From Gyrodactylus bullatarudis (lineage: Eukaryota; Platyhelminthes; Monogenea; Gyrodactylidea; Gyrodactylidae): 64,000 nt of DNA. Positions 33,801-45,225 of this stretch are shown piece by piece. The notes under the pieces are model-generated. The model worked only from the letters and a program-made list of their open reading frames with translations. It did not search any database and was not told the origin of the DNA. Made by a program: the position numbers and the translations under genes. The first letter of the stretch is position 1. Every line of letters starts with the position of its first letter. The DNA lies in assembly GCA_012064415.1 (NCBI GenBank), contig SSNU01000121.1, positions 26,670 to 90,669 on the forward strand, given 5' to 3'.

Positions 33801-35910
33801 AGTAGAGGCTTTTTAAATTCAAATAATAAGCTAAATCATTTATAAAAACTTGCTTTGATTTGAATCTGTTAATAAGGGCAGCATAAGAGGTTCCAGAAAT
33901 GTCAACCTTTGGCAGTTTAATTTCTGATTCTGTTCCTTTGTCTTTATCAGTTGAGCTTGTTTTATCATTTCCATTATTATTGTTATTATATGGGATAAAT
34001 CTTCTTGGAATGTACATTCCTATTCGAATCAATCGAGTCATTTCCTTGTAAAATGGATTTAACTCATTGTCATGTTCTAAAAAGGCGAATTGTACGTTAT
34101 CTGCTTGTCGTGTCTTTAGGACAATTTCCATTTGAACACCCTGGCGAGCGATAAAGGCAGCAGTTTTTTCAATTACCGTCGCCTGTTTCTCTGACTTGGG
34201 GAGGATATATTCTTTCGGCATGACTAAATCATGAGGTAGAATGTAAGGAGTTAAATCAGCCTCATCTTCTTGTTTTTCTTGGACAACTTTATCATCTGAA
34301 ATGAATATTCTTTAAATACCATGTCATATAATCAATAGAATTGCGAAAAACTTATTAAAAAATCTTCCTTGAATATGTTGGAAATTTCATATTTTATAAG
34401 AACATATCTCATGGAAAGAGAAAGGATTCCGCTTACAGACCCCCAGCTGAAGCCCAAAAAGAAAAATAAGAATAAATTGTAGTCTAATTAGTATGTGAGG
34501 AAGTTTTTAATTTTCAATGATTTCTTCTAATCATCAAATATATAAAAGAATTCATTTTATTTTCAGAGAATAATTTTTTTAGGATTTCAAACCTGAGTTC
34601 AGAAACATTTCAAACTGAATAAACATTCATGTTTAATGTTTCCATTGAAAATTGGGTGTATATAAATTCTAATTTTTGATTCGAGAAATAATCAATTGAA
34701 AATTTAATTAGTTACATTCTTACCGAAATATTTTTCAAATTGATCTAGTTTCCTTGAATGGAATGGAAGTTTATTTAGAAACTGGCCAAAAATAGAAAAG
34801 GCCAATGAGTAAAGTTTTTTTAACCTTTATAAAACTTGGAGTAATACGTACCATTGATAGTAGTTGGTGAGTTATCACTTTCTGGTGTTTGTTTCTCCTC
34901 AGAATCGTATGTAAATTTAACTGCAGCAAATCCGTTAATATTCTCATTGTAGCGTTTGTTATTCTCTTCTAAAAAATGAAATATAGATTAATTAAATGAG
35001 AAAATGAGGAAGGAAACCTTACTTAAAGAAAATATTTTTCTTTAAAACTTGAACTCTATTCGAATTCTTGGTGTAATTCAAGAAATTCTGTGTAAAGTTC
35101 AAGTTGACAATTTTGTCAGGTAGTTATTCATTTATGATTTTGTTCAATATTCACTCACGGTAACGGACATTGTAATTTCACTTTTGTAACAACTGAGCTC
35201 ACTTGCAAATTCGTGTGTTTTAGCAAACTATTATCAATTTATTTATTGCAATAATATATTTATGTTCAATAACATGAATGATATACAGATCGTATTTCAT
35301 CACTATGGGTAATCTAGGAGATTTAATACAAAACAAGAAATTTAAGAAAGAGCACAGAATATCCAGCAGTTTGTTCATAAGGGACTTCTTCTTTTCTTTC
35401 CTTCCTTCAGAGATATGGGAAACTTTGATATCGAGCTTCCAATAATGAAGTGCTCAATCCAATTTATTTTTAGAATAAGCAGTGTTTTTTTTCAAATAAG
35501 AGATGAGTATATTTTTGATTCACATAATAAATAAAATTTATGAAAATACTTACCAGCCAATGTATTTTCCTCTTGAACATCAACATGAAGTTCAAGATAT
35601 CTTTCATATTCACACATAACATCTTCTTCTGACTGGGACGAAGAATTTTGATTTTCATATTTAACATTATCTTGTTCATATATTTGTAAATTTGTCAAGA
35701 AATTTCTACAGTCAAACCTAAGTAGAATAGTAAATTAATAAATCAAACATAGGCATGAAATGTGGTAACTAACCTATCAATCATGAGGGAATTTTCACCA
35801 TTCCACGGTAGAAGATGACTACCTTTGTATGATTCCAAAAATTTTTCAGGATCATCAAACAGTTTACACTGATAACCACCAAGAAAAAGTTGAATTTCTG
35901 TATCACCCAT
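30855..35910 (-). CDS. SFSWAP: SFSWAP (suppressor-of-white-apricot) splicing regulator
   Basis: Nine exons on the minus strand: 35910-35774, 35717-35554, 34968-34852, 34295-33854, 33764-33498, 33439-32788, 32210-31653, probably 31487-31413, and 31001-30855; phases agree at every junction. In order: the N-terminal family domain (GYQCKLFDDPEK, LLPWNGENSLMIDR), SURP1 (KTAAFIARQGVQMEIVLK, FAFLEHDNELNPFYK), a Tyr/His-rich stretch (YKHYYDYYHKHY), SURP2 (KMAEYVAKNGTEFETVVY), then RS-rich segments. It regulates alternative splicing in the nucleus. The fourth intron uses a GC donor (AAA|GCAAGT). The 75-base exon at 31487-31413 is less certain and may be alternative. Its start is 87 bases from the divergent NDUFS8. 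Confidence 0.88.
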
Positions 35911-35997
35911 TTATGTCAAAATATTTGAAATATTTCAAAATATCAAACAAATAATCAACTTTATAACCTACAAGTTTATTTAAAATAATATTTTGAA
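35911..35997. promoter_or_regulatory. 87-base divergent promoter region, SFSWAP / NDUFS8
   Basis: The ATG of SFSWAP (minus, 35910) and that of NDUFS8 (plus, 35998) face away from each other with 87 bases between. Both 5' UTRs and any shared promoter must fit here unless untranslated exons lie elsewhere or the promoters reach into the partner gene. The sequence is AT-rich without a clear TATA or CCAAT element. Confidence 0.5.
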
Positions 35998-36609
35998 ATG
36001 CTAAAGTTAAATTACAAGCCACCTGTTTTTCTTCTCAATATTCACGCTCGTAATCTTTGTATTACATCCAAGAAGTCATCATATAAAAATGTCTCTATTC
36101 CTGAATATGAAGAAACTTTTCCATCAGCCGTATATTCTCTGACCAAAAGAGCTTTTTTCTCTGAAATGTTCAAAGGTTTTGGAATCAGTCTGAGTATGCT
36201 TTTCAAAGAACCAGCTACAATCAATTATCCTTTTGAAAAGGGTCCTCTTAGTCCAAGATTCCGTGGTGAACATGCTCTTAGACGTTATCCAACTGGCGAA
36301 GAAAGATGTATTGCCTGTAAACTTTGCGAAGCTATCTGTCCAGCACAAGCAATCACAATAGAGGCTGAACCAAGAGCTGATGGAAGCAGAAGGACGACTC
36401 GATATGATATTGATATGACTAAATGTATTTATTGTGGACTCTGCCAGGAAGCTTGCCCAGTTGATGCTATCGTAGAAGGACCAAATTTCGAGTTTTCTAC
36501 AGAAACCCATGAAGAATTACTTTACAACAAGGAAAAGTTGCTACAAAATGGAGACAGATGGGAAGTAGAAATTTCAGAAAACATAAAAGCTGATCACATG
36601 TATCGCTAG
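35998..36609 (+). CDS. NDUFS8: NADH:ubiquinone oxidoreductase iron-sulfur subunit 8 (complex I)
   Basis: A 203-residue single-exon gene. The N-terminal about 35 residues are basic and Ser/Thr-rich, as a mitochondrial presequence should be. [39 protein letters not shown] and [37 protein letters not shown] segments hold the two CxxCxxCxxxCP motifs that ligate the 4Fe-4S clusters N6a and N6b. The subunit carries electrons in the peripheral arm of complex I in the mitochondrial matrix. Length and the C-terminal [16 protein letters not shown] agree with the family. Nothing is missing. Confidence 0.96.
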   Translation: MLKLNYKPPVFLLNIHARNLCITSKKSSYKNVSIPEYEETFPSAVYSLTKRAFFSEMFKGFGISLSMLFKEPATINYPFEKGPLSPRFRGEHALRRYPTGEERCIACKLCEAICPAQAITIEAEPRADGSRRTTRYDIDMTKCIYCGLCQEACPVDAIVEGPNFEFSTETHEELLYNKEKLLQNGDRWEVEISENIKADHMYR

Positions 36610-37006
36610 AACATAATCTTTATTAAAGTTAGATTTTCATTTAAATTTCTCATTAAATTCCGTAATGGTGCTAAACTTTTCTGATTTACAGAATTTCTAA
36701 GTTTAATTTCATAAATTTTGATGATGATTTTGTATTTTCTAGTTTGACTTTCTAAAGTTGCAAATACCTTTGAGTGATTATGAATTTTTCTACAGGCCAT
36801 TCTACCAGCTAATAATGTGGATTTAGGGAACAGTCAATGTTAAGAGTAGACCAAACCTAAAAATTAGTTCAAAAAATAGCTCCCTCTCTTAGCTTTTTAA
36901 TCTGGATATTTCATACAGTGCAATGTAATAGTTATTAAAATTAAATTAATAAATTTACTATTGAGTAGTCTCATCAAAATATAATTATATTATTTTGACA
37001 CTTATT
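36610..37006. other. Convergent intergenic region, NDUFS8 / SIX3-6
   Basis: About 400 AT-rich bases hold the 3' ends of both genes. No open frame with a motif is present. Confidence 0.5.
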
Positions 37007-37864
37007 CTACAGTAAATTATCAATAGAAAAATTCAATACCCTTTTTGAACTATTAAATTCAATGTCAACAAATTGATTGTTTTTCATCGAGTTGAAAATA
37101 TACTCATTGGTCAAATTTCTCGGCACTTTATTTGGACCATTTCTTGAAATAAACATGGGTAATGATTCATTGTCATTAGTTTTACTATCATTATCGTCTC
37201 CGTGATTAAATTCTTCCTCTGAACTACTGATTAAGGATTCTTGGTAAACCTCGGACTCCTTTAGGGGACTTGTCCGTTCATTTATAATATTTCCCATAAT
37301 TTTAGTTCTGGTCGCAGCAGCTCGATCTCTTTGACGTCGATTCTTGAACCAATTACCCACTTGAGTTACACTAAGTCCAGCCATTTTAGCAAGTAACCTC
37401 TTCTTAGTTGGATGAGGATACGGGTCACGAAGATAATAGGCTTTAAGCAGACATCTTGTCCTCTCTTTGAAGCAATGCGTCTTTTGTTCCCCATTCCAAA
37501 TTGATATGGGTATCGGATGTTTCTTTCGAATTCGGTACTTGTCAACCGGACCTAGGGGTCGACCACGAACTTGTTCACTCTCCCTGTAATGACTCTCAAG
37601 CCAATAATTCTGGAGTTTATAATGGCTTTCATTTCCAAAATGATTTTTCTCTATCAAATTATAGACTTTTTGATAGTCTTTCTCATAGAATGCTACCATA
37701 ATCTTTAGTTTCACATAGCTCTGGTCATTTTCGATCATGTCTCCAAGGGTTTTATTCTGTTGAAATAAATTTATCAGCCAGTTTGCCCTTTCAATATCAT
37801 GTGAGTTTTCAATTTTATTGCATAAATCTCGCATATTTTGCTTAGTTGCTTTTGTCCATTCCAT
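37007..37864 (-). CDS. SIX3/6 (Optix)-class homeobox transcription factor
   Basis: A 285-residue single-exon gene. Residues about 5-115 form the SIX domain, ending in [20 protein letters not shown]. Residues about 123-183 are the homeodomain, with [15 protein letters not shown] and [29 protein letters not shown] and [16 protein letters not shown] assign it to the SIX3/6/Optix class rather than SIX1/2 or SIX4/5. The tail (about 100 residues) is acidic and Ser-rich. The family acts in head and eye patterning. It is divergent in helices 1-2 ([20 protein letters not shown]) and has little sequence before the SIX domain, so an upstream exon could be missing. It converges with NDUFS8. Confidence 0.88.
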   Translation of the reverse strand: MEWTKATKQNMRDLCNKIENSHDIERANWLINLFQQNKTLGDMIENDQSYVKLKIMVAFYEKDYQKVYNLIEKNHFGNESHYKLQNYWLESHYRESEQVRGRPLGPVDKYRIRKKHPIPISIWNGEQKTHCFKERTRCLLKAYYLRDPYPHPTKKRLLAKMAGLSVTQVGNWFKNRRQRDRAAATRTKIMGNIINERTSPLKESEVYQESLISSSEEEFNHGDDNDSKTNDNESLPMFISRNGPNKVPRNLTNEYIFNSMKNNQFVDIEFNSSKRVLNFSIDNLL

Positions 37865-38159
37865 TACAGATGAACTCTTTTTCTTTGCTTTTCGTCAATG
37901 CTATAAAGAAACTCAATCAAACGGTGTAATTATTGGTTCGTTGAAACTTGAGTTAACCTTTGATAATTTTCAACCAATGAAATTCAAGCTTAGTGCAATT
38001 GAGTGTAAAATACTTCATAGAGAATGAAATTAGTTTAGAAAACAGGCCAAAAGTCACTCACTTTTTCAGTCTATCATTTCTTAGCTTAGAAATTTGGATT
38101 TCATATCCCAGAACTTGAATAATTAAAATTTTACTAATAAAAATCATTAAAAAAAGAAT

Positions 38160-39165
38160 TTTTTTTTGTTAGAATAAAATCTATATTGAAAAAAAGGAAA
38201 ATTAAACAAAATTCTAATGGAGGATACAAATAAATAATAAATCTTTTGATGGTTCATAGTTATAAGGATGAAACATGAGAATTGAAAGTTTTTGATTGAT
38301 ATCGAGTTGGCTTTGGGAGTAGGACATCTTTGATGGATTGGTATTGTAGGTAAATCTGAAAAGTTTAATCGAAAAGCACCTGGTAGATCCTACTTAATGA
38401 AGATCAGGATATAGAAGAGAGTAGGTGTAGTCGATTTTAGATCGAAAATGTTTCATAATATTTTTAATTGAGTTTAGGTTGTCACAATTTTTTTTTTTAA
38501 CAAAAAAATAACAATTCGATAAGTCATACTTATCATTAAGTTTATTGAAGGTAGAGAGTAAGTAGTTATTTTCATAAGAAATATTTCTTAGATTGTAAGA
38601 CATTTCGATTCTGATCGAAGATTCAAAGAATTTTTTAATGATGAAAGCATAACGGCGAACCCATAAGGGATTGAGGCCAGACGCCGAAATGCGAGCATTG
38701 TATGAATTAAGATCAGGATAGAGAGAATAAAGAAATCTACTTTGAATTCTTTCGATATGTCTAGCCTGGTTAATAGTCAAGTTAGTTAAAAGGGGTGAGA
38801 TATAGTCAAAGTGTGTGAGCACTAATGACTTATATGCCTTAATTCTTAAGGGTAGAGATTTTGAAAATTTGAGAATGGCCATGATCATGGAGTTTATTTT
38901 AGGCAGGTTAGAGAGAGGGTCAATTTTTAGTTTAGAGTTAATACCGAAACCTAGATCTGAAGTGAAGGAGACAATTTCTCCAGAAAGTAGAAGCGATTCA
39001 AGGAGGGTTGCAGGGAGATCCGATGGGAGCAATATTTTGCATTTATCTCTATTTATATAGAGCCCCATGGTCTCGAGTGAATCTTTAAGAAGGGAGAAGT
39101 TATGATTTATTTTAATAATATCAAGGGAATTTTTCACCTTGAAGACGAACTTTAGATCGTCAAAT
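38160..39165 (-). mobile_element. LINE, 3' half, 5'-truncated
   Basis: The frame 39137-38394 (247 codons, open) is the C-terminal part of ORF2: INRDKCKILLPS, ISASGLNPLWVRRYAFIIKK, IRSKIDYTYSLLYPDLH and a stop. The 3' UTR ends at the T-run near 38160, seen on the minus strand as TTCTAACAAAA. The 5' truncation is near 39165 just after the RT catalytic region. It is the same family as 17690-21280. Confidence 0.8.
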
Positions 39166-39429
39166 TTCGATTCTCAAACAATAATAATCCCATGATCTAA
39201 TTTACCATATTTCTATCAACTAGCTCTCTACCATTTGAATAATGAGAATCTAACCAGAATTCAATCCCGTAACTATTGATGTTAAAATTTCAACTTTAAA
39301 ATTATTTTAGATTTTCAGTCATACAACCGAATTCCATTATCATGGTAGAATGCTTAACAAAAACTCTATCAAAAAATTTATTTAGTTCTTGGAGCTTTCT
39401 ACAATATATATCGAAAAGAAATCGTCAAG

Positions 39430-39843
39430 TTTTTTTTGTTAGAAATATAATCTGTATTAAATAGAGTAATTAATATGTACAATGAAAGATCTAGTTTTCT
39501 TGAAAAAATAAAAAAATCATAATTGGATGAGTGATCTTTAAAATATCGCACATGAGACAATTGAATCAGTTTGTAATTGTAACTGGCATGTTAATCTCAA
39601 AAATTTTTACAATAATCATTCTGGAATTTTAGTGAAGATCGGGATATAATAGAGTAACAGAATAGTCTATTTTAGAGTTAATATGACTCATGATGGTCTT
39701 TATAGAATGAAGATTATCACAGTTCATAATGTCATATTTATCTTTAATCATGTTAAAAGCTGAGAGTAGAAAATGTTCATCATAAACTACTCTTCTTAAG
39801 GAATAAACATGCTTTAAAGTTGGCTTTAGTGAGAAAATAGGGT
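39430..39843 (-). mobile_element. LINE 3' end, cut by the MULE
   Basis: The minus-strand coding YSLRRVVYDEHFLLSAFNMI, IMSHINSKIDYSVTLLYPDLH plus stop, and a 3' UTR ending in the TTCTAACAAAA tail near 39430. The coding stops being readable where the MULE begins near 39844, but the LINE does not clearly resume beyond the MULE's other end. Confidence 0.7.
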
Positions 39844-41642
39844 TATTGTCAAAATGTAGACAAGTCTAGATTAATTAATTTTATCAAAAAGTAGGCATAC
39901 ATTTTCAAAATATAGGCGGTCTATAATATATTAATAAATAGACAGTATATCCCAAGTTTATACAAATATAGACGAATTTATTAAATCATAGACAAGAAGT
40001 GTGAAAAATAACACAAAATAGGCAATAACTTATTAATTTATCAAATACTAGACTGTGATTGGATGTGTTAGTTTTGATGAAATACATAAAAGTCATCTTA
40101 CAATTCAGTAATATTATTTTTCTCCCATGTCTTTTTTTTAAACATATATCTCAAAAACCGATATCATTGAAGATCTAAATAAATTTTCTGAAAATGTAAG
40201 AAGAAATCATACACCTTCCCAGTCCAATTCAAGATACTATCAAGTCAAATGTGTTTCAGCTAGCTGCCCGTTTAACATGTGCTTTAATAGAAGAGCAGAT
40301 GGTTTATTTCATTTATAGATCATACTTGTCAAGAGGTAAGAGGATATTTTTAACTTTAGACCATTTTTAAAACCAAACGTAAATTTGTTTCAAAAAAATT
40401 TAAGGACATCCAGAGCTGTGCCCCTAACTTAACCCCCAAGGACTGCATGACAATTATGAAAAATCAACATGGTTTAGATGTCAATTATCAAACAGCATAT
40501 CGCAGTTTAAGAGACCTGAAACAATCTTCTAATTCTGATGTTCTGAAATCTTTCAATAAGTTAGAAAGTTACTTCACTTGGCACACCCCAAACAACCTCG
40601 GTACTCATGCCAAATTTTCTACTGAATTTAATAGTCTTAAACAAGCATTTCTATGTCTAAACATCTGTAAACATTTTTTTACAAAAGGTCTACCTATTCT
40701 AGTGCTAGATGGCTGCCATTTCAAAAATTTTAACTATATATTGATGGTTGCAACTGGGATCAGTTCTAATAATGAGATCCTTCCGATTGCAATTGGAATT
40801 ACGTATTCAGAATGCCAATCAACATGGACATATTTCTTAAAAATCTAGAAGAGAGTCTTTCCCTAAACGAAAATGAAAAACTTTTTATCATCTCAGACAG
40901 AGAAAAAGGATTAGTAGCCAGTGTCCATAACGTTATTCCAAATGCCTTTCATTGTTACTGCTTGTACCACATTGGTAAAAACATCAAAGTAAAATTCAAG
41001 AAAAACTACAACTCAGAGATATTTTGAACAGCTAGAGAATTAGATTCAGAATCATTTTCACAATCAATGCAAGTACTGAAAGATGAGGACCCTGCTGTTT
41101 ATGAATATGGAACTTTAATTATCAGATTAGAATGAAACTGATAAATTAAAATGAATATTAAACTTATTAAATTGAATTAATTAATAATTATATTTAATAA
41201 TTTAACAGTCAGTATTAATAATTAAAAAATCATTATATTCGTAACTCATAAATAATAAATCCTAAATTATGAATCATACATCCAATCACAGTCTAGTATT
41301 TGATAAATTAATAAGTTATTGCCTATTTTTTGAGATATATGTTTAAAAAAAAGACATGGGAGAAAAATAATATTACTGAATTGTAAGATGACTTTTATGT
41401 ATTTCATCAAAACTAACACATCCAATCACAGTCTAGTATTTGATAAATTAATAAGTTATTGCCTATTTTGTGTTATTTTTCACACTTCTTGTCTATGATT
41501 TAATAAATTCGTCTATATTTGTATAAACTTGGGATATACTGTCTATTTATTAATATATTATCCGAATAGACCGCCTATATTTTGAAAATGTATGCCTACT
41601 TTTTGATAAAATTAATTAATCTAGACTTGTCTACATTTTGAC
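39844..41642 (+). mobile_element. Mutator-like element (MULE) with about 300-base TIRs
   Basis: The left terminal inverted repeat (39844-40153) starts TTGTCAAAATGTAGACAAG, and its reverse complement ends near 41640. Both contain GACTGTGATTGGATGTGTTA. The transposase between them is on the plus strand. Terminal repeats of hundreds of bases are typical of Mutator elements. The inner edge of the right repeat carries a second, partial copy of itself (41279-41335 repeats 41420-41475). A clean 9-base target duplication is not visible. Confidence 0.8.
40447..41028 (+). pseudogene. MULE transposase (frameshifted)
   Basis: Frames 40447-40848 and 40812-41027 join after a shift. Motifs in order: NQHGLDVNYQTAYRSLRDL (the N-terminal helical domain), GLPILVLDGCHFKN (catalytic Asp), YILMVATGISSNNEILPIAIG, SECQSTWTYFLKNLEESL (third-motif region), LFIISDREKGLVASVHNVIP (second Asp) and AFHCYCLYHIGKNIK (C/H motif). 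It ends early at 41028 and lacks the usual SWIM zinc finger. Some coding also exists upstream (about 40200-40330), perhaps an earlier exon. The copy is inactive. Confidence 0.82.
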
Positions 41643-41870
41643 AATAATTATAATCCAAGAAAATAACAAGAATGTGAAAATTACAAGAAGCACTTGTTTC
41701 TTAGATTGAGCTGAGACTTTTACTTTCAAGTGGAGTAAAACACTTGAGTTAATAATGAAGAAATGTATTATATTGCAAAATATATGTATGTATCATGTAA
41801 AAATTAATACTTTTTACAAGTCCAACTTTTTCTTTCACAAATTTAGCCATGCATAAAGGTGTTCTATAGA
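41643..41870. repeat. Inverted partner of 45530-45680
   Basis: AAGAAGCACTTGTTTCTTAG and about 150 bases around it recur in reverse complement at 45530-45680. The two lie 3.7 kb apart and enclose the LINE pile-up, a fold-back element and a PLE fragment. They could be arms of a larger element or an inverted duplication. Confidence 0.55.
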
Positions 41871-44035
41871 AATAGTCTTTTTTTTGGTAGAAATAGAATC
41901 TATATTGAAAAAATAAATACAAAAATAAAAATAGGACATTAATCGATCTCGTGTTTGTTAAAGGTAGGAAGAACATGAATTATGAATGAGTTTTTAGTGA
42001 ATTGAGTTTTGGCAGTTGATCTGAAAAATTAAATCGAAAATCACTAGGTTACTTCTACTTAATGAAGATCAGGGTATAGGAGAGATTTTGAGTAGTCAAT
42101 TTTAGAGCGAATATGTTTAGTAATAGATTTTATGGAGTTGAGGTTGTCACAATTTGACAAGTCATACTTTTCATTAAGTCCTCATATTGACTCGTACAAT
42201 GCACTAATATCGGTCTCTGGCCTTAACCCCCTTTGGGTCCGGAGATTTGCTTTTTTAGTTAAAAAATTCACAGAGTCTTATTCTCCCTCTAATGATAATA
42301 ATTATTCCTTGAGAAATAATAAATATAACCCTAACTATTTACTTTCTATTTATAACTTTATCCATACTAAATTTGAATTATCTGATTGTGATGACTTGAC
42401 CAATCTTAAATTGGTTATGTCTCACATCAGGCTTAAAATCGATTACTCTAAATCTTTGCTTTATTCTTATCTTCATTAACCAGTTAATTTTCGAATTTCT
42501 TGCAGACTCTAGTTCTCAGGCTCTACTATTGCTCAAACTTATACAACTCGAGAGCTTTTACATTATTTTATAACTTGACATTTTATCATTTTATAATTGT
42601 ACAGATCAATTTATCCATTTTATTTCTATTTATACAAGCAGATTTCGTTATAATTTGTATTTATATTCTCAATTCAATATAAGATTTTCTTCTAACAAAA
42701 AAAAAGTCTATTGTAAGTTATGAGTAGATAGTTACTTTCATAGGTCGTATTTCTCAGATTGTAGGATCGTTCAATTTGAGTTGAAGATTCGGAGAATTTT
42801 TTTATGATGAACGCATAACGGCGAACCCCTTCACTAGGCTAGGGTGAAATATTTTTCTACAAACCATTTTTTTTAGTATGAAATCTATTATGTCACATAT
42901 TCGTTCTAAACTTGACTATACTAAGAGTCTTTTATATTCTAATCTCCACTAATTCCAGAATGATTATTGAAAATTCTTTGATGGTCTATTTATCTTCACT
43001 ACCATTATATCAAATCCACCAGATTATATCTTATTCATTTAACTTTTACAAGACGCTCAAGATTCAAAAAACCTTATTTTTTATAATGATTGTCCAGATT
43101 AAATTATTTTTGTTTATTATTTTTTTTGTTAGATAAAGCCTTATATTGAAATATAAATATAAAATAATGTGTACAAAATAAATGTAAGTTAATCTGATCA
43201 ATAGAATGAAATAAATCTGGATCTTGTAGTCTTTTTAAATATAATAAAATAAATGGCAATAAAATGATAATATATAATATATGTGTTATATTATATATGC
43301 TAAAATGTCTGAAAACTCCTACAACCTAAGAAATCCATCTTATTCGAAACATTATTTACTATCAGCTTACACCATGATAGAAAATAAATACAAAATATCT
43401 GAATGTAGTGACCCTACTGATATTAAAGTTGCTATGTCAAATATAAGATCTAAATTAGACTATTCTAAGAGTCTTCTTTACTCCTATCAACATTATTAAA
43501 ACTATAATGTCACACATTAGGTCCAAACTTGATTATTCTAAAAGTCTCCTCTATGCTAATCTTCATTAATCCCAGAATGTTTAATGAAATTTCTTGAAAG
43601 GTTTATATATTTCTACAATACTCATTACACATATTTCATGAACATAGATTAATCAAATTATTATTATTTTTTTTTTAATTTTTTTTATCGAACCGCCATA
43701 TTATATCCAGAGATGCTGTGTATATATATTTGTATTTATATTTATTTATTTTATCTTTTATAAATCAATAAAATCATACTTTCTAACAAAAAAAAACATT
43801 AAGGTTCCCAAAATGATCAGGGAATTTACTCGAAAGGCTTATTTGTTTATTTTCAATATTTATATTTGCACCATGAAGTCAGATTTTATTATCAATTTAA
43901 ATTGCCCAAATCAAACCAGATTTTATTTTTATATTTCATGCTATCTGTACACATTTATACATTTAAATATATTTTTCATTCTAACAAAAAAAAATATATA
44001 TATTTAATAAAAATTTCTAACAAAAAAAAATCGAC
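41870..44035. mobile_element. Pile-up of at least seven truncated LINE 3' ends, some nested
   Basis: From left to right: a minus copy 41878-42178 continuing at 42712-42835, interrupted by a plus copy 42178-42711 flanked by a short AAGTC repeat; a plus end 42850-43125; a minus 3' UTR 43128-43265 (matches 17690-17850); a plus end 43281-43497; a plus end 43497-43798; and plus 3' UTR ends finishing at 43996 and 44031. All end in TTCTAAC plus an A-run. Coding remnants such as IRSKLDYSKSLLYSYLH mark the ORF2 C-terminus. New copies often begin exactly at the A-tail of the previous one. Confidence 0.75.
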
Positions 44036-44224
44036 ACATGCTTCAATACAAAATAACGCTTAGAATTTATAGTTCAATTAGAAAAGTTGGTCCTAATGTG
44101 AGGTTAAAAATTAAACCCTAGCCTAGTCTTCACCTTAGATTTGTTGCTGAATATAAATTATAGATACGATTTTCCTAATTAAATTTTTATTGCGAACCAA
44201 TCAAGTGATACTATCAATTTTTAA

Positions 44225-44645
44225 GGAAAATACCGTAAATTTTAAATCTTGAAGTAGCCCCAAAATCCCATTTTTTGAACTTTGAGTTGAAATTTTTTAT
44301 TGATTTCAATGTAAGAGAGTGATCAAAAGTTGAGTTTTAGGATCACAATTAGTCAAAGAAATTAAATATGCTGAATCTGGTTTTGAGAATCACCCCATAA
44401 CCGTGTCAAAATCAAATTTTGATTCTTTCCCTAGCTGAAAGTCGATGAAATTTGATATTTCAAGATCCCTGAAAAATGACGAATTTATCAAAATTTTTAT
44501 GAGCGCCTTTTTTGTCTTATTGTGATCTTTAAAATAAACTTTTGATCACTCTCTCACATTGAAATCAACAAAAATTTTCAAAGTTCAAAAAAATGGGAAT
44601 TTGGCGCTACTTCAAGATTTTAAATTTGCTTTATTTTCCTTAAAC
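44225..44645. repeat. Fold-back repeat of about 420 bases
   Basis: The arms 44225-44345 and 44525-44645 are imperfect reverse complements (for example GAGAGTGATCAAAAG and CTTTTGATCACTCTC), separated by about 180 bases. No coding is present. Fold-backs of similar size and wording lie at 56085-56525 and 58555-58890. Confidence 0.6.
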
Positions 44646-44989
44646 ATTTATTTTTACTAATTTTTTTCTTCGTATCGTGAAAGAGGGCTTCATGATCTAG
44701 ATTCCAAAAAAATCTTGATCAAATTCGATTTCCTGATGAAAAAATTAAAAATTTTGTAAAAATCATATATTCCCATCTTCATATAAACTAGCTTTCCTTT
44801 GCTTCTAAAATTCTAAATATAATCCCAAGTTTTTTTTTTCGAACGTAGTTGAAAATTTATGTGGATATTTCTATCATTAAAATTAGTAAATTCTCATCTT
44901 AGTATCAAATATATTTTCAAAATACTTGTCTTTTTCGCAATATTGAGATTACACTGGTTTCAACTTTAAATTAATTGTAAAGTTGTTAA
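44646..44989. other. Gene-free AT-rich stretch
   Basis: A phrase AATCTTGATCAAATTCGATTT near 44705-44735 recurs in similar form near 12820-12850. Nothing else is seen. Confidence 0.4.
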
Positions 44990-45225
44990 TTAATTGTAGT
45001 TGAAGATTATAGGAATAATTTTTTTGAACACATTAGTCTGGTTTATATAAATTTATGAAGAATTTCTCCTTCACCCAAACGTCTGTACTGTCATCACTCG
45101 GGTTTTTGTATAAAATTGAAAAATTCGAAATTGATGCCTCATGCTCTTCCTGTCTAATTTTAACTTTTATCATTATCAAAGAGACACTACTGATGAACCT
45201 TTGAGAAATGTACATTTCCTTTTTC
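44990..45225 (-). mobile_element. PLE fragment: endonuclease end abutting an inverted hammerhead-like tail
   Basis: On the minus strand 45160-45033 reads HEASISNFSILYKNPSDDST and VWVKEKFFINLYKPD, nearly identical to 6950-7060. Directly adjoining, on the plus strand, 45165-45212 matches the 3' tail of the PLE (AACTTTTATCATTAT, CTGATGA at 45190-45196, GAAA at 45205-45208, TGTACATT). The two parts are head to head, so the 3' tail is inverted relative to the coding. Helix I of the hammerhead-like motif does not pair here. Confidence 0.65.

Noticed and set aside
36124..36510. 128-codon minus frame over NDUFS8
   Set aside because: Shadow of the NDUFS8 coding strand.
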